Assembly: GCA_025059875.1 (NCBI GenBank)
Contig: JANXCT010000001.1
Span: 372,001-436,000 of the forward strand
DNA from: Candidatus Kapaibacterium sp.
Lineage (GTDB): Bacteria > Bacteroidota > Ignavibacteria > Kapaibacteriales > HRBIN21
Direction: 5' to 3'
Length of the DNA: 64,000 nt
The notes under the pieces are model-generated. The model ran no database searches, was not told the origin of the DNA, and worked only from the letters and a program-made list of their open reading frames with translations. The position numbers and the translations under genes are program-made. Positions 37,712 to 46,483 of the stretch are shown here, one piece after another. Position 1 is the stretch's first letter. Every line of letters begins with the position of its first letter.

Positions 37712-38482
37712 TTACGGAGTTTGGGATGGCTTCTGGGACCGCCGCAGTCGGCGGCGTAGCGCTTCCAGCTGCTGGGGTGTGTCGATGCCCATGAGAATCC
37801 CCTCAACGGGCACGCAACCGATCTGGAGGCCAGCCTCTAGTAGGCGTAACTGCTCCAGCCGTTCTGCCTCTTCCAGCGGGCTGGGCGCGAGCGTGCGGAA
37901 ACGCTGGAGAACAGGAGCACGATAGGCATATAGCCCGATGTGCTTCCAGAAGTGGGCACGGTGAATCCACTCCTGGGGTTGGTAATCGCGAACATGTGGA
38001 ATCGGGGAACGAGAAAAGTACAGCGCACATCCATCAGCTCGGAGTACCACTTTCACAACATCAGGGGAGAAAAGCTCCGAAGCCGACGTCATGGGCTGGA
38101 TGAGTGTAGCCACATCCCAGTGCGTGTTGCTCTGGAGAGCGGAGACCAGGGCGTCGATATGGGCTGGCTGGACGAGAGGCTCATCGGCCTGGAGGTTCAC
38201 GACGATTGGGTCGTGGAGACCAAGGAGTTCGTACGCTACGGCAAGCCGATCCGTCCCGCTTGGGAGTGTATCAGGGGTGAGAATGGCGTCGGCTCCAAGA
38301 CGGCGGCATGTAGCAACGATCCGCTCGTCGTCAGTAGCTACGTAGACGTACCGGAGGCTTCGGGCTTGCCGTGCTGCTTCCCACACCCATTGGAGTAGGG
38401 GCTTCCCGAAGAGACGCCGCAACGGTTTGCCAGGGAGGCGCTGCGAAGCGTAGCGGGCAGGGATAATGCCCACAGCCGTCAT
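37712..38482 (-). CDS. kdsB: 3-deoxy-manno-octulosonate cytidylyltransferase
   Basis: 256 residues from ATG 38482 (MTAVGIIPARYASQRLPGKP, the usual start). KdsB activates KDO as CMP-KDO for the LPS inner core. Visible motifs are YVATDDERI, SGTDRLA, VNLQADEP, YFSRSPIP, KHIGLYAYR and EEAERLEQLRLLE, all family-typical. Its presence implies KDO-containing LPS. It begins one base after the gatC stop. Confidence 0.95.
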   Translation of the reverse strand: MTAVGIIPARYASQRLPGKPLRRLFGKPLLQWVWEAARQARSLRYVYVATDDERIVATCRRLGADAILTPDTLPSGTDRLAVAYELLGLHDPIVVNLQADEPLVQPAHIDALVSALQSNTHWDVATLIQPMTSASELFSPDVVKVVLRADGCALYFSRSPIPHVRDYQPQEWIHRAHFWKHIGLYAYRAPVLQRFRTLAPSPLEEAERLEQLRLLEAGLQIGCVPVEGILMGIDTPQQLEALRRRLRRSQKPSQTP

Positions 38483-38483
38483 G

Positions 38484-38771
38484 TCATTCAATGACTTTCG
38501 GGACGCGGAAGAAGACCCCATTGTGCTTAGGAGCATTCCGAAGGGCTTCTTCGCGTGGGAGCGAAGGCTGAGGTATGTCCTCACGGAAGGCGTTCTCCAC
38601 GGGGATGATGTGCACGAGTGGTTCGACACCTTCCAGTTCCAGCTTCTCGATGGCGCTGATGAAGTGAACGATGCGCTCGAACTGCTCAACGAATCCACTG
38701 AGCTCTTCCTCAGAGAATCGGAGCCGAGCCAGCTCGGCAATGTGCTTCACCAAGGCTACGCGGGATTCCAT
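38484..38771 (-). CDS. gatC: Asp-tRNA(Asn)/Glu-tRNA(Gln) amidotransferase subunit C
   Basis: 95 residues from ATG 38771 (MESRVALVKHIAELARLRFSEEE), the normal GatC length; ATG 38807 would add 12 residues. GatC stabilises the GatAB amidotransferase that makes Gln-tRNA or Asn-tRNA. The C-terminal REDIPQPSLPREEALRNAP is the family signature. gatA and gatB are not nearby. Overlaps the plsC stop by 16 bases. Confidence 0.92.
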   Translation of the reverse strand: MESRVALVKHIAELARLRFSEEELSGFVEQFERIVHFISAIEKLELEGVEPLVHIIPVENAFREDIPQPSLPREEALRNAPKHNGVFFRVPKVIE

Positions 38772-39511
38772 GAGGGGCCCACCATGGTAGACATTTCCGC
38801 TAGCCATGTCGCAATGCGATGTCGTAGGGACTGAAGAAACTCCTGCTGCGCCGCGCGGTCTGTTGCCGGCGGGATTTCTATAGGAGCTCCGATCCGTACG
38901 CGAGCGGTTCCAGGTCGGAAGCGAAGGGTATGGGGGGGTAGAAGGGCATAGGTACCGGCGATTGCTACAGGAACAATGGGACAGCGAAGCTGCTGGGCTA
39001 GGATGAGAGCCCCACGTTTGAATGGGCGGACAGTGCCATCAAAGGAGCGACCGCCTTCGGGAAAGACCACTGGTGACACTCCGTACTGCCGAGAATAGGC
39101 AATGGCTAAGCTGAGTTGCTGGAGAGCATCTGTGCTCCGCCGGGTAATTGGCACGTACGGCATTCGGCGCAATACCCATCCAAAGAAGGGAATGCGCTGC
39201 AGCCCCTTTTTGTAAAGGAAGCACAGACGATCGGGGAGCGCAGCAATCAGTACAGGTATGTCCAGGAGGCTGGCATGGTTGCAGACGTAGACAACGGGTC
39301 CTCGGAACTGCCGGAGATGCTCCGCTCCTTCTACCACGACTCGTACGCCACACAGCCACAACATCGTTTGGGCCCATCCGGGGACGGCTTCTAGCAAACG
39401 CCGGTGGGCGGTACGTGGAGGCAGTAGGAGGGCCCATGTTGAGGCTACGATTGTGTAGCCGATAATTGCAGCCGCTCGTAGGCCATATCCCACGATGTCA
39501 CCGGTCCACAT
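38756..39511 (-). CDS. plsC: 1-acyl-sn-glycerol-3-phosphate acyltransferase
   Basis: 251 residues. Inner-membrane enzyme adding the second acyl chain in phosphatidic acid synthesis. An N-terminal membrane segment precedes the acyltransferase motifs NHASLLD (HX4D), FPEGGRSFDG and PIVPVAIAGT. It is joined to the upstream DUF4286 gene by a one-base TGATG overlap. Confidence 0.9.
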   Translation of the reverse strand: MWTGDIVGYGLRAAAIIGYTIVASTWALLLPPRTAHRRLLEAVPGWAQTMLWLCGVRVVVEGAEHLRQFRGPVVYVCNHASLLDIPVLIAALPDRLCFLYKKGLQRIPFFGWVLRRMPYVPITRRSTDALQQLSLAIAYSRQYGVSPVVFPEGGRSFDGTVRPFKRGALILAQQLRCPIVPVAIAGTYALLPPHTLRFRPGTARVRIGAPIEIPPATDRAAQQEFLQSLRHRIATWLAEMSTMVGPSWNPA

Positions 39512-39855
39512 CAGGGCTCAGAGTGATGAGGACGGTTGTTAGGCTCGAAAACATAGTAGGCGTAGAGCACGTAGCGCTGGAGGCGGACAATCGGTCCAAA
39601 CTGCTCAGCGTGCTCGCGGCGCAGTGCTGGGGCATACTCTGTCTCGTACCGTCGAAAGGCCTCCGGGGTGGGACAAGCGTAGTCTACCACGAAGGTTACC
39701 TCGTCGATGTCTGCTCCTACCGACCTCCACAACGTTGCGCGTTCAAAGCAGCCGGTGGAGAGCACAGCGGGGATATGCTCCTGACGCATCCACCGCTCCC
39801 ACCTTGCTACATGGGGCAGTGGGACGGTTGCAATCACGAGGTAGCGGAGTTCCAT
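39511..39855 (-). CDS. DUF4286 family protein
   Basis: 114 residues. The pattern W...EHIPAVLSTGCFERATLWR, then VDYACPTPEAFRRYETEYAPALRREHAEQFG, matches DUF4286, a small ferredoxin-like-fold family found mainly in Bacteroidota. No function is known. It overlaps plsC by one base and follows the phosphohexomutase after 89 bases. Confidence 0.82.
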   Translation of the reverse strand: MELRYLVIATVPLPHVARWERWMRQEHIPAVLSTGCFERATLWRSVGADIDEVTFVVDYACPTPEAFRRYETEYAPALRREHAEQFGPIVRLQRYVLYAYYVFEPNNRPHHSEP

Positions 39856-39944
39856 TCCGAAGTTGTCGACTGTCTACGGCGGTCGAAGACGAAGCAACCG
39901 AGAGCAGCGATGTGCTGTGACATCAGCGGCTCTCTGCTTTGGTC

Positions 39945-41351
39945 TTAGAGGGGTCTCCCAAGCTCGGAGTCGGATCGCTGGCGCTGGAATGATGGGAGGA
40001 CTAATGCCTCCAATTGCTCTAGTTCTCCGTGCGTAGGCGCCTCCACGACGAAGCGAATGATCGGCTCTGTGTTCGAGGGGCGCAGGTGGAACCAGCCCCT
40101 CCCAAACCGAGCGTAGAGGCCGTCATCACGGCGAACCTCTTTTGCCTGGTTGACAATGCTGGCAGCAATCCGCTCTATGACGGCGGATGCAGGCTCGGGA
40201 TGAGTCAAGGCATATTTGTGCATAATCGGCCGTGGGAGAGCTGTAGCGAGCTCCGAGAGGCGTCGTTGCGAACGGGCCATGAGCCCCAGGATGAGCATGC
40301 AGCCCACAAGGGCATCCCGGCCATAGTGGACGTGCGGTAGAATGACCCCCCCGCTCCCTTCACCTCCAATCACTCCACGGGCTCTGCGGAGTGCCTGCAC
40401 AACGTTAAGCTCTCCGACGGGGGACCGCAGGACATTTGTGCCATACTGCTGGGCTATGGCCTCCACGACGGAAGTGGTGGAGTAGTTGACTACTACCGTT
40501 GGCTCGTATTGCCGTCCACACGCTTGTTCCTTTTGCTCCAAGACCGCCTGCACCGCTAGTGCGATTGTCAACTCCTCCCAGAGGCATGTTCCAGTTTCGT
40601 CAACCAGTACCAAGCGGTCACCGTCGGGGTCAACGGCGATACCGATGTCAGCTCCAGTGCGACGCACCCACTCCGATAGTTCCTGGAGGTGCTGGGGAAG
40701 GGGTTCCGGAGGATGCGGAAAAACTCCGCTGCCATCCGCATGGAGGAGCGTGATTCTACAGCGGAGGTGCTGAAGGAATGGAGGCAGGAGGAATGAGCCG
40801 CTGGCATTGACAGCGTCTACTACAACATGGAAGTGCTCATGGGCGATCATTTCGCTGAGGCGTCGTAGCCATCGGGGGCGCTCGAGGCTCTGGATATGCT
40901 CCCAAATGGCACGCTCGTGCAGCCAGCGAACAGGATGAAGGGTGTAGCGGTACCCGTTCGAGGAGATGCTGCTGGTGGAACGTGCCTCCCGATAGAAGAG
41001 CGTAGCGTCCAGTGTCAGCCCTTCTGCCCCTAAGAACTTCAGCCCGTGCCATTCGGCGGGGTTGTGAGAGGCCGTAATCGAGATGCCTCCGGGGAGACGG
41101 CGACGTGCAATCCATACTTGGGTCGTCGGCGTAGGGACAATCCCCAGCCGATGGATGCGGTGCCCATACGCCTTTAGGGTTGTCACGACTAACTCCTCCA
41201 GAAGCTCGCTTCCACTGCGTCCATCACGGCTAACAGCTATGGGACCTTCCGGGAGGCGCTGCGAGAAGGAGTGGAGCATTCTCTCGATGAGTTCGGGCGA
41301 GAAGTCGTCGGCTGTGAAGCGTAGTCCGGAAACGGAGCACATCAGCGCCAT
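39945..41351 (-). CDS. Phosphoglucomutase/phosphomannomutase family protein (GlmM-like)
   Basis: 468 residues. The alpha-D-phosphohexomutase motifs are complete: phosphoserine loop ITASHNPAEW, Mg loop DPDGDRLVL, sugar loop GEGSGGVI and phosphate-binding RPSNTEPIIR. Length and the start ALMCSVSGLRFTADDFSPEL resemble the Bacteroidota/Chlorobi phosphoglucosamine mutase group, but glucose, mannose and glucosamine specificities are not separable by eye. It lies 21 bases after the Xaa-Pro peptidase gene. Confidence 0.88.
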   Translation of the reverse strand: MALMCSVSGLRFTADDFSPELIERMLHSFSQRLPEGPIAVSRDGRSGSELLEELVVTTLKAYGHRIHRLGIVPTPTTQVWIARRRLPGGISITASHNPAEWHGLKFLGAEGLTLDATLFYREARSTSSISSNGYRYTLHPVRWLHERAIWEHIQSLERPRWLRRLSEMIAHEHFHVVVDAVNASGSFLLPPFLQHLRCRITLLHADGSGVFPHPPEPLPQHLQELSEWVRRTGADIGIAVDPDGDRLVLVDETGTCLWEELTIALAVQAVLEQKEQACGRQYEPTVVVNYSTTSVVEAIAQQYGTNVLRSPVGELNVVQALRRARGVIGGEGSGGVILPHVHYGRDALVGCMLILGLMARSQRRLSELATALPRPIMHKYALTHPEPASAVIERIAASIVNQAKEVRRDDGLYARFGRGWFHLRPSNTEPIIRFVVEAPTHGELEQLEALVLPSFQRQRSDSELGRPL

Positions 41352-41372
41352 GGAGGTCTCCGCCGAATAGCG

Positions 41373-42791
41373 TTAGCGAGGAGAGCGCAGGAGCTTCTCC
41401 AACTCTTCTACCCTCCGCGGCAGGGCTGAAGAGAGGACTTCACTGCCCGTTGGCGTGATGAAGACGAGGTCTTCAATCCGCACGCCGATGTTCCACCACC
41501 GTTGGTCGCAGGGGCTGCCAGGAGGGATGTAAACTCCCGGCTCTACTGTGATGACGAAGCCCGGCCGTAATGTGTCTACTGGTCCGACGTCGTGGACGTC
41601 CAAGCCTAAGTGGTGCGAAGTGGAGTGTGGGAAGTAGCGGTGCAGCTCCTCTGGGCTGCGGAGGATCCCCAGCTCCGACAGACGGCGTTTGAGGACGGCC
41701 ACCGCGCGCCGGTGTGGAGCGGAGAATGGTACGCCTGGACGACAGGCCGCTAGTGCAGAATCCTGGGCTTCCAGCACGGCTTCGTAGACGAGGCGCTGCT
41801 CTGGGGAAAAGCGCCCGTTGATGGGAAACGTGCGGGTGAGATCGGCTGCATAGCCTGCGTACTCGGCACCGCAGTCTACTAAGACAAGCTCGCCATCGCG
41901 GATGCGGTGCGAACCGCGAGTGTAGTGGAGGATGCATGCATTGCCCCCAGCAGCAACGATTGTTGGGAAGGCAGGGGCATCGGCACCATGGCGTCGGAAC
42001 TCAGCTTCCAAGAGTGCCTGGAGTTCTGCTTCCTTCATGCCGGGACCGGCTTCCCTCCAGAGGCGCTGGAATGCAGCCGTTGTAATTGCAATTGCCCGTC
42101 TCAGCAGTCTGAGCTCGGCAGTGTCCTTCTCTGCCCGCATTCGGCGTAGTGGCGGAAAGCCGTGCTGTAGGATGAGCTGAGGGAAGCGGTTACGGAGCCG
42201 TTCTCGCTCTAGCCGTTCAGTGGAAATGACCTCTCCAGAGATCGGGAGCCGGAGTGAAGGGGTAGGGAAGGCGAGCACGTAGAGGGTATCCGTTTGGCTC
42301 AGGAGCAGGTGAAGGAGCGAATCGTAGTGTACCCGTGGGAGTGCCGGGATGTCGAGCAGCCTCTCTGCTTCCATTGGACCCATTTGGGCTCCCTCCCAGC
42401 GTTCGCGTGCAGCGGACCGCTCTGGAAGGAAGAGCAGCTCTTGCAGGCGGCGTTCTCCCCATGGAATGCCCTGAGGGCTGAGTACCAAGACCGAATTCGG
42501 CTCGAGGACTCCAGTGAGGTACCATAGCCAACTACTTTGGCGGTAGGGGTAGTAGACGTCACCGTTCCGGAGACGGGGCTCAGCGGCGAACACAAGGAGT
42601 GCTGACCGTGGACCCAAGTACTGCAGCACTCGCTGCCGACGCTGGCGGTAAACCGATGCAGGAATCCCATCGGGGTGGGGGTACTCGTAGGCCAGTTGCC
42701 AGTCTTCGGGGAGCCTGGAATGGCCTATCGATGATAGCAGCAAGGACCCAAGCAAGATTCCTGTGGCAGCGCAGGTCCGTGTGCTGTTCAT
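41373..42791 (-). CDS. Exported Xaa-Pro aminopeptidase, M24 family
   Basis: 472 residues. Unusually for PepP, it begins with a signal peptide (ATGILLGSLLLSSIGHS), so it is probably periplasmic. An N-terminal creatinase-type domain is followed by the pita-bread fold with two-metal ligands: Asp residues in VDCGAEYAGYAADLTRTFPI, His in SHHLGLDVHDVG, Glu in TVEPGVYIP and Glu in RIEDLVFI. Cleaves N-terminal residues before proline. Second peptidase of the operon with the leucyl aminopeptidase upstream. Confidence 0.9.
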   Translation of the reverse strand: MNSTRTCAATGILLGSLLLSSIGHSRLPEDWQLAYEYPHPDGIPASVYRQRRQRVLQYLGPRSALLVFAAEPRLRNGDVYYPYRQSSWLWYLTGVLEPNSVLVLSPQGIPWGERRLQELLFLPERSAARERWEGAQMGPMEAERLLDIPALPRVHYDSLLHLLLSQTDTLYVLAFPTPSLRLPISGEVISTERLERERLRNRFPQLILQHGFPPLRRMRAEKDTAELRLLRRAIAITTAAFQRLWREAGPGMKEAELQALLEAEFRRHGADAPAFPTIVAAGGNACILHYTRGSHRIRDGELVLVDCGAEYAGYAADLTRTFPINGRFSPEQRLVYEAVLEAQDSALAACRPGVPFSAPHRRAVAVLKRRLSELGILRSPEELHRYFPHSTSHHLGLDVHDVGPVDTLRPGFVITVEPGVYIPPGSPCDQRWWNIGVRIEDLVFITPTGSEVLSSALPRRVEELEKLLRSPR

Positions 42792-42801
42792 CAGGGTAGT
42801 A

Positions 42802-43368
42802 TCATTTCAAGACTCGACGCAGGCTCTGGAGGAATTGGTCACGTGTCCGTGCCCCTACGATGCGCTCAACGATCCTGCCGTTGGCATCAATGATGAAGGT
42901 AGTTGGGATAGCTACGATGTTGCCGTAGGCGTCTGCTACTCGGACATCGCCAAGCAAATTCAAGTACGGAACACCCCGAGCTTCGAGGAAGCTTCGGACC
43001 TTCTCCTGGGCTTGTGCACCCTGGTCCAAGCTGATGCCGATCAACAAGAACTTCTCTGGCGACAGTTCGCGGTGGAGCTCGATCAAGTCTGGAATTTCCC
43101 TTCGGCAAGGACCACACCAAGTTGCCCAAAAATTCAGCAGAACGACTCGATTTCGGGCTATTTCCGAGAAGCGGACCCGACGACCATCGCTATCACGCCA
43201 GGCGAAGTCGGGAGCTCGGTTTCCTGACGCAGGGAACACCTCCTCTATGACCGGTACTCGAATGGGGGTAGGGCCTTGGGAGGCCGGCTGCGGTGACTTC
43301 TGTGCAACGCAGGCGTTCACGAGGATGAGGATGCTCACTAGGAGTCCGGCGGCTTTGGAGAAGCGCAT
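42802..43368 (-). CDS. TlpA/ResA-like thiol-disulfide oxidoreductase
   Basis: 188 residues from ATG 43368 (AAAGGCAG just upstream). A hydrophobic leader ends in LVNAC, a probable but imperfect lipobox, so the protein is likely anchored in the periplasm. The thioredoxin fold has the active-site WCGPC in LLNFWATWCGPCRREIPDL and the cis-Pro region IPTTFIIDANG. This fits ResA/TlpA reductants for cytochrome c maturation or envelope thiol control. It follows the sigma/anti-sigma pair by 34 bases. Confidence 0.9.
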   Translation of the reverse strand: MRFSKAAGLLVSILILVNACVAQKSPQPASQGPTPIRVPVIEEVFPASGNRAPDFAWRDSDGRRVRFSEIARNRVVLLNFWATWCGPCRREIPDLIELHRELSPEKFLLIGISLDQGAQAQEKVRSFLEARGVPYLNLLGDVRVADAYGNIVAIPTTFIIDANGRIVERIVGARTRDQFLQSLRRVLK

Positions 43369-43402
43369 CTGCCTTTGCAATCTGACGTGCAACATTAGCA
43401 GT

Positions 43403-44209
43403 TCACTCTTGCCATTCTGCATGGAGCAATAGCTTGGCCTTCTGCGGAGGCAGAGTTGTCGCAATCCCACAGACGAAGGACTCTTGCTCCCAGAAGGCGC
43501 ATGTAACGATGCTGTCGCATGATTGCCACTTCCACTCGTGTCGGTGGAGGGCTTCCCAAATAGACGAATCCAGCCACAGTCGCTGTTGGTCAAACGCTTG
43601 CCGTGGTGCCTTCGCAAACATCAACCAACCCTCGGGCGCGTGGTAGATTGCTATGGGGATCGAGTAGCCGTTGACCTGCTGGATAGCGACTCCAACGAGC
43701 TCCGCTCTCGACAAGCCCCGGGGGACAGGGGACAGTGGATAGGGGATCCCGTTCTGGCGGAGGAGGGAATGGAGCTCCGCAATGTCTCCGACCTTAGCAA
43801 CGGCTAGTCTCTGCCGTTGAAACTCGTGAAGACTTGTCCGAAGGGCTGTTGCAAAGCATGCTGGGCTGGGGCGTACTGGCAGATTCGTCCAGAGCCATAA
43901 ACCCGCTCCAGCGACAAGTAGTGCTCCGGCAGTCACGAGAAGGCGTCGCCGCCGACGGGCCCTTCGCTGGCGTAGGTGCATCGCTAGACGGAGAGTGCCT
44001 AGAAGCTCTGGGGGAGCAGTCTGCCGTAGCCGAGCCTGCCGTTGCCGTAGTAGAGTAGCAACAGCCTTCTCTGTTCGGTAGAGGTGAGCATACTCTGGGT
44101 TGGTGGCAAGCAACCGCTCTAAGCGGGCGCGTACCGATGGCTCCAACGGGATGCCATCTACGTAAGCGGAAAGGTGCTGCTGTAGGAACGAGCGGTCCTC
44201 AGTCGCCAT
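43403..44209 (-). CDS. Single-pass membrane protein, probable anti-sigma factor
   Basis: 268 residues. The N-terminal cytoplasmic region (LQQHLSAYVDGIPLEPSVRARLERLL) resembles anti-sigma domains but lacks the HX3CX2C zinc motif. A basic stretch (RQRRARRRRR) precedes one membrane helix (about 89-107), and a C-terminal periplasmic domain of about 160 residues contains several cysteines (PACFA, QSCDSIVTCAFW, VCGIA). It overlaps the ECF sigma gene by 11 bases. The role is inferred from position and layout. Confidence 0.7.
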   Translation of the reverse strand: MATEDRSFLQQHLSAYVDGIPLEPSVRARLERLLATNPEYAHLYRTEKAVATLLRQRQARLRQTAPPELLGTLRLAMHLRQRRARRRRRLLVTAGALLVAGAGLWLWTNLPVRPSPACFATALRTSLHEFQRQRLAVAKVGDIAELHSLLRQNGIPYPLSPVPRGLSRAELVGVAIQQVNGYSIPIAIYHAPEGWLMFAKAPRQAFDQQRLWLDSSIWEALHRHEWKWQSCDSIVTCAFWEQESFVCGIATTLPPQKAKLLLHAEWQE

Positions 44210-44783
44210 GGTTCGCTGATGGAGATTCCGGCGATACCCAGCCTCGCTGCTGAGCGTAGTGGAAGAGGAGTGCCGCTAATCGAATTCGAGCTCGATGGAG
44301 TCGTGAGCGCACGGTCCCGATTGGGATTCCCAACATGTTGGCAACGTCCTCATACGAGAACTCCTCAAGGTCGCAGAGAATGACGATTGTCCGGAATGAT
44401 TCGGGCAACGCATAGAGCGCTTCCACGACTTCCTCGTCCAGCACAGTCTTGTAGAACTCGGTTTCGACTGAAGGACTCGCTGGTAGCTCTGGGAAAGAGT
44501 CCTCATCATCCGGATGCTCGTCGTAGCTGAGGAGCTCCGGAGTGCGCCGGAGTCTACGGTAGTGGTTGATGTAGAGGTTCCGCAGAATCTTGAACAGCCA
44601 TGCCTTGCAATTCGTACCCGGCTGGAAGCTCTTCCAGTTCTCCCAGGCTCGCGTGAAAGTGTCCTGGACTAAGTCCTTCGCTAGCTCGCGGTCTCGGCAG
44701 AGGTATGCAGCAAAGGAGTATAGTGCCTCCCAGTGGGGGAGGGCCTCTCGCTCAAACTCCCGTTGCTGCTTACTGGAGTACAC
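44199..44783 (-). CDS. RNA polymerase ECF sigma factor
   Basis: 194 residues. Region 2 is DRELAKDLVQDTFTRAWENW with CKAWLFKILRNLYINHYRR, and region 4 is FSYEDVANMLGIPIGTVRSRL with HRARIRLAALL. An acidic linker (HPDDEDSFPELP) joins them. RpoE-like group-4 sigma. It overlaps pepA by 14 bases and the putative anti-sigma by 11, so the unit is probably transcribed from the pepA promoter as well as any own promoter. Confidence 0.93.
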   Translation of the reverse strand: MYSSKQQREFEREALPHWEALYSFAAYLCRDRELAKDLVQDTFTRAWENWKSFQPGTNCKAWLFKILRNLYINHYRRLRRTPELLSYDEHPDDEDSFPELPASPSVETEFYKTVLDEEVVEALYALPESFRTIVILCDLEEFSYEDVANMLGIPIGTVRSRLHRARIRLAALLFHYAQQRGWVSPESPSANHGD

Positions 44784-46329
44784 GTTCGCTACGCTGAGTT
44801 TTGGGAGTCTTGTCAGCGGGGCCCTCCGAAGAGAAGGGGGTCCAAGTTCGGAGCAAGTCTACCAGCAGCCGAACCCCAAAGCCCGTACCGCCCTTCGGCA
44901 TATAGTCGGTCTCTTTAGGCGCGATTGCCGTCCCGGCGATGTCCAGGTGTGCCCAAGGGTAGTCTCCGACGAAGTGCTTCAAGAAGAGGGCTGCCGTGAT
45001 GGCACCAGCATTGCGGCCGCCGGAGTTCTTCACGTCAGCTACATCGCTGCGGATTAGCTCTCCGTACTCCTCGTAGAGCGGCAGCTCCCAGACACGCTCG
45101 TACGTTCTCTCGGCGGCTTGCTTGATGCGCTCAAGGAGTTCACGATGGTTTCCGAAGAGTCCGGCAGCGACGTTCCCAAGGGCGACGACGCAGGCACCAG
45201 TAAGTGTCGCTAAGTCGATGACAGCCTGGGGTTTGTAGCGTTCCGCGTAGACCAAGGCGTCCGCAAGGATCAGTCGGCCTTCGGCGTCGGTATTCTCGAT
45301 CTCAGCAGTCTTACCGTTGAGGAAGCGCAGGATGTCGCCCGGGACCATGGCTGAGCCGCTGGGCATGTTCTCGGTTGCCGGCACCAGTCCGACGACGTTG
45401 AGTGGGAGTCGGAGCCGGGCAACGACGGAGAGTGCCCCGATAACAGAGGCGGCACCGTGCATGTCGGCCTTCATCTCGCTCATGTTGGCTGCCGGCTTTA
45501 GCGAGATGCCGCCCGTATCGAAGGTGATGCCTTTCCCGACGAGTACGATCGGTGGCTGGCTTCGCCGAGTGCCCCAGTACTCCATGATGATGAAGACTGG
45601 AGGACGGGCACTCCCGCGGTTAACTCCCAGGAGACCTCCCATTCCCAAGCGCTCAATCTGAGCCTTGTTGAGTACCCGAACATTGAAACCGGCCTGGTTG
45701 CCGACCTCGCGAGCACGTTCCGCCAGCGTCTCTGGGTAAATCTCATTCGGCGGAGCGTTTGCCAGATCACGTGTCAGGAAGACCCCTTCGCAGAGGATAC
45801 GAGTGTAGTCCACCACAGGACGAAAGCGCTGTTGTTCGGCAGCGTTAGCGGTGCAGACCGTGAGGCGCTCCAGGAGTCCGTTGTCTTGTTGGGTTGTGAT
45901 GTACTTGGCGAAGCGATACTGGCTCAGGACGATCCCCTCGATTGCTGCCTGGAGGAATTCCTCTGCTGAGAGGCTCCCTACAGAGCCCTGCGGCACGGGG
46001 ATGGCTACGTGGCGCAGCTTTGCAGAGGCAGCGCGTTTCGCAGCTGCTGCTGCGGCTCGACGGACAGTCTCCGCGCTCAACATTGCTTCCGAACCCAGCC
46101 CCGCTATCAGTACGCGAGGAGCTTGGAAGAGAGCTGGGTCTGTATACAGCAGCGCTACGCTCTTTGCCTTCCCGCTGATATCGCCTGACTGGAGGGCTAC
46201 TCGCACTGTTGGCACGTAGCTGCTGATCTCCTGTTCCAAGCTCTGCACGCCCTCTTCCGTGACGAAGAGCACAACTGCATCAGCCTCGACCTGTTGCCAT
46301 CGCTTACGGCGCAGTTCTATGGCGACCAT
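44770..46329 (-). CDS. pepA: Leucyl aminopeptidase, M17 family
   Basis: 519 residues from ATG 46329; longer frames upstream have no support. The C-terminal catalytic domain has GKGITFDTGGISLKP, MKADMHGAASVIGA and the signature NTDAEGRLILADAL, with the two-metal ligands in place. The N-terminal macro-like domain is divergent, as usual. It starts a tightly packed minus-strand unit that includes the ECF sigma factor. A TAGTTTTG element lies 33 bases upstream. Confidence 0.94.
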   Translation of the reverse strand: MVAIELRRKRWQQVEADAVVLFVTEEGVQSLEQEISSYVPTVRVALQSGDISGKAKSVALLYTDPALFQAPRVLIAGLGSEAMLSAETVRRAAAAAAKRAASAKLRHVAIPVPQGSVGSLSAEEFLQAAIEGIVLSQYRFAKYITTQQDNGLLERLTVCTANAAEQQRFRPVVDYTRILCEGVFLTRDLANAPPNEIYPETLAERAREVGNQAGFNVRVLNKAQIERLGMGGLLGVNRGSARPPVFIIMEYWGTRRSQPPIVLVGKGITFDTGGISLKPAANMSEMKADMHGAASVIGALSVVARLRLPLNVVGLVPATENMPSGSAMVPGDILRFLNGKTAEIENTDAEGRLILADALVYAERYKPQAVIDLATLTGACVVALGNVAAGLFGNHRELLERIKQAAERTYERVWELPLYEEYGELIRSDVADVKNSGGRNAGAITAALFLKHFVGDYPWAHLDIAGTAIAPKETDYMPKGGTGFGVRLLVDLLRTWTPFSSEGPADKTPKTQRSERVLQ

Positions 46330-46361
46330 GCTTCCTCTTCTACTCGCAGCTTGAACCACAG

Positions 46362-46369
46362 CAAAACTA
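46362..46369 (-). promoter_or_regulatory. Bacteroidota-type -7 element (TAGTTTTG) before pepA
   Basis: Minus-strand TAGTTTTG (CAAAACTA on the plus strand) fits TAnnTTTG and lies 33 bases before the pepA ATG. It is paired with a plus-strand element at 46413 in the same divergent gap. Confidence 0.45.
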
Positions 46370-46412
46370 CGAACCGCGCTGTTGTTCCGTGTGTCTTCTC
46401 TAGGAGTGTCGC

Positions 46413-46420
46413 TAAGTTTG
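46413..46420 (+). promoter_or_regulatory. Bacteroidota-type -7 element (TAAGTTTG) before superoxide dismutase
   Basis: TAAGTTTG fits TAnnTTTG, 64 bases before the ATG at 46484. It shares CTAAGTTTGCG with the element before the MFS gene. Confidence 0.45.
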
Positions 46421-46483
46421 CGGCTGACTCCAGGCAGTGGAGCAGCTGTGTCTTGGCCAGTGGAACTCGGAGAGAGCTGCAAG

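Noticed and set aside
38484-38740. Upstream extension of kdsB to 38740
   Set aside because: The extra residues are antisense-like shadow of the same-strand gatC in another frame, and KdsB proteins start at MTAVGIIPARYASQR-like sequence.
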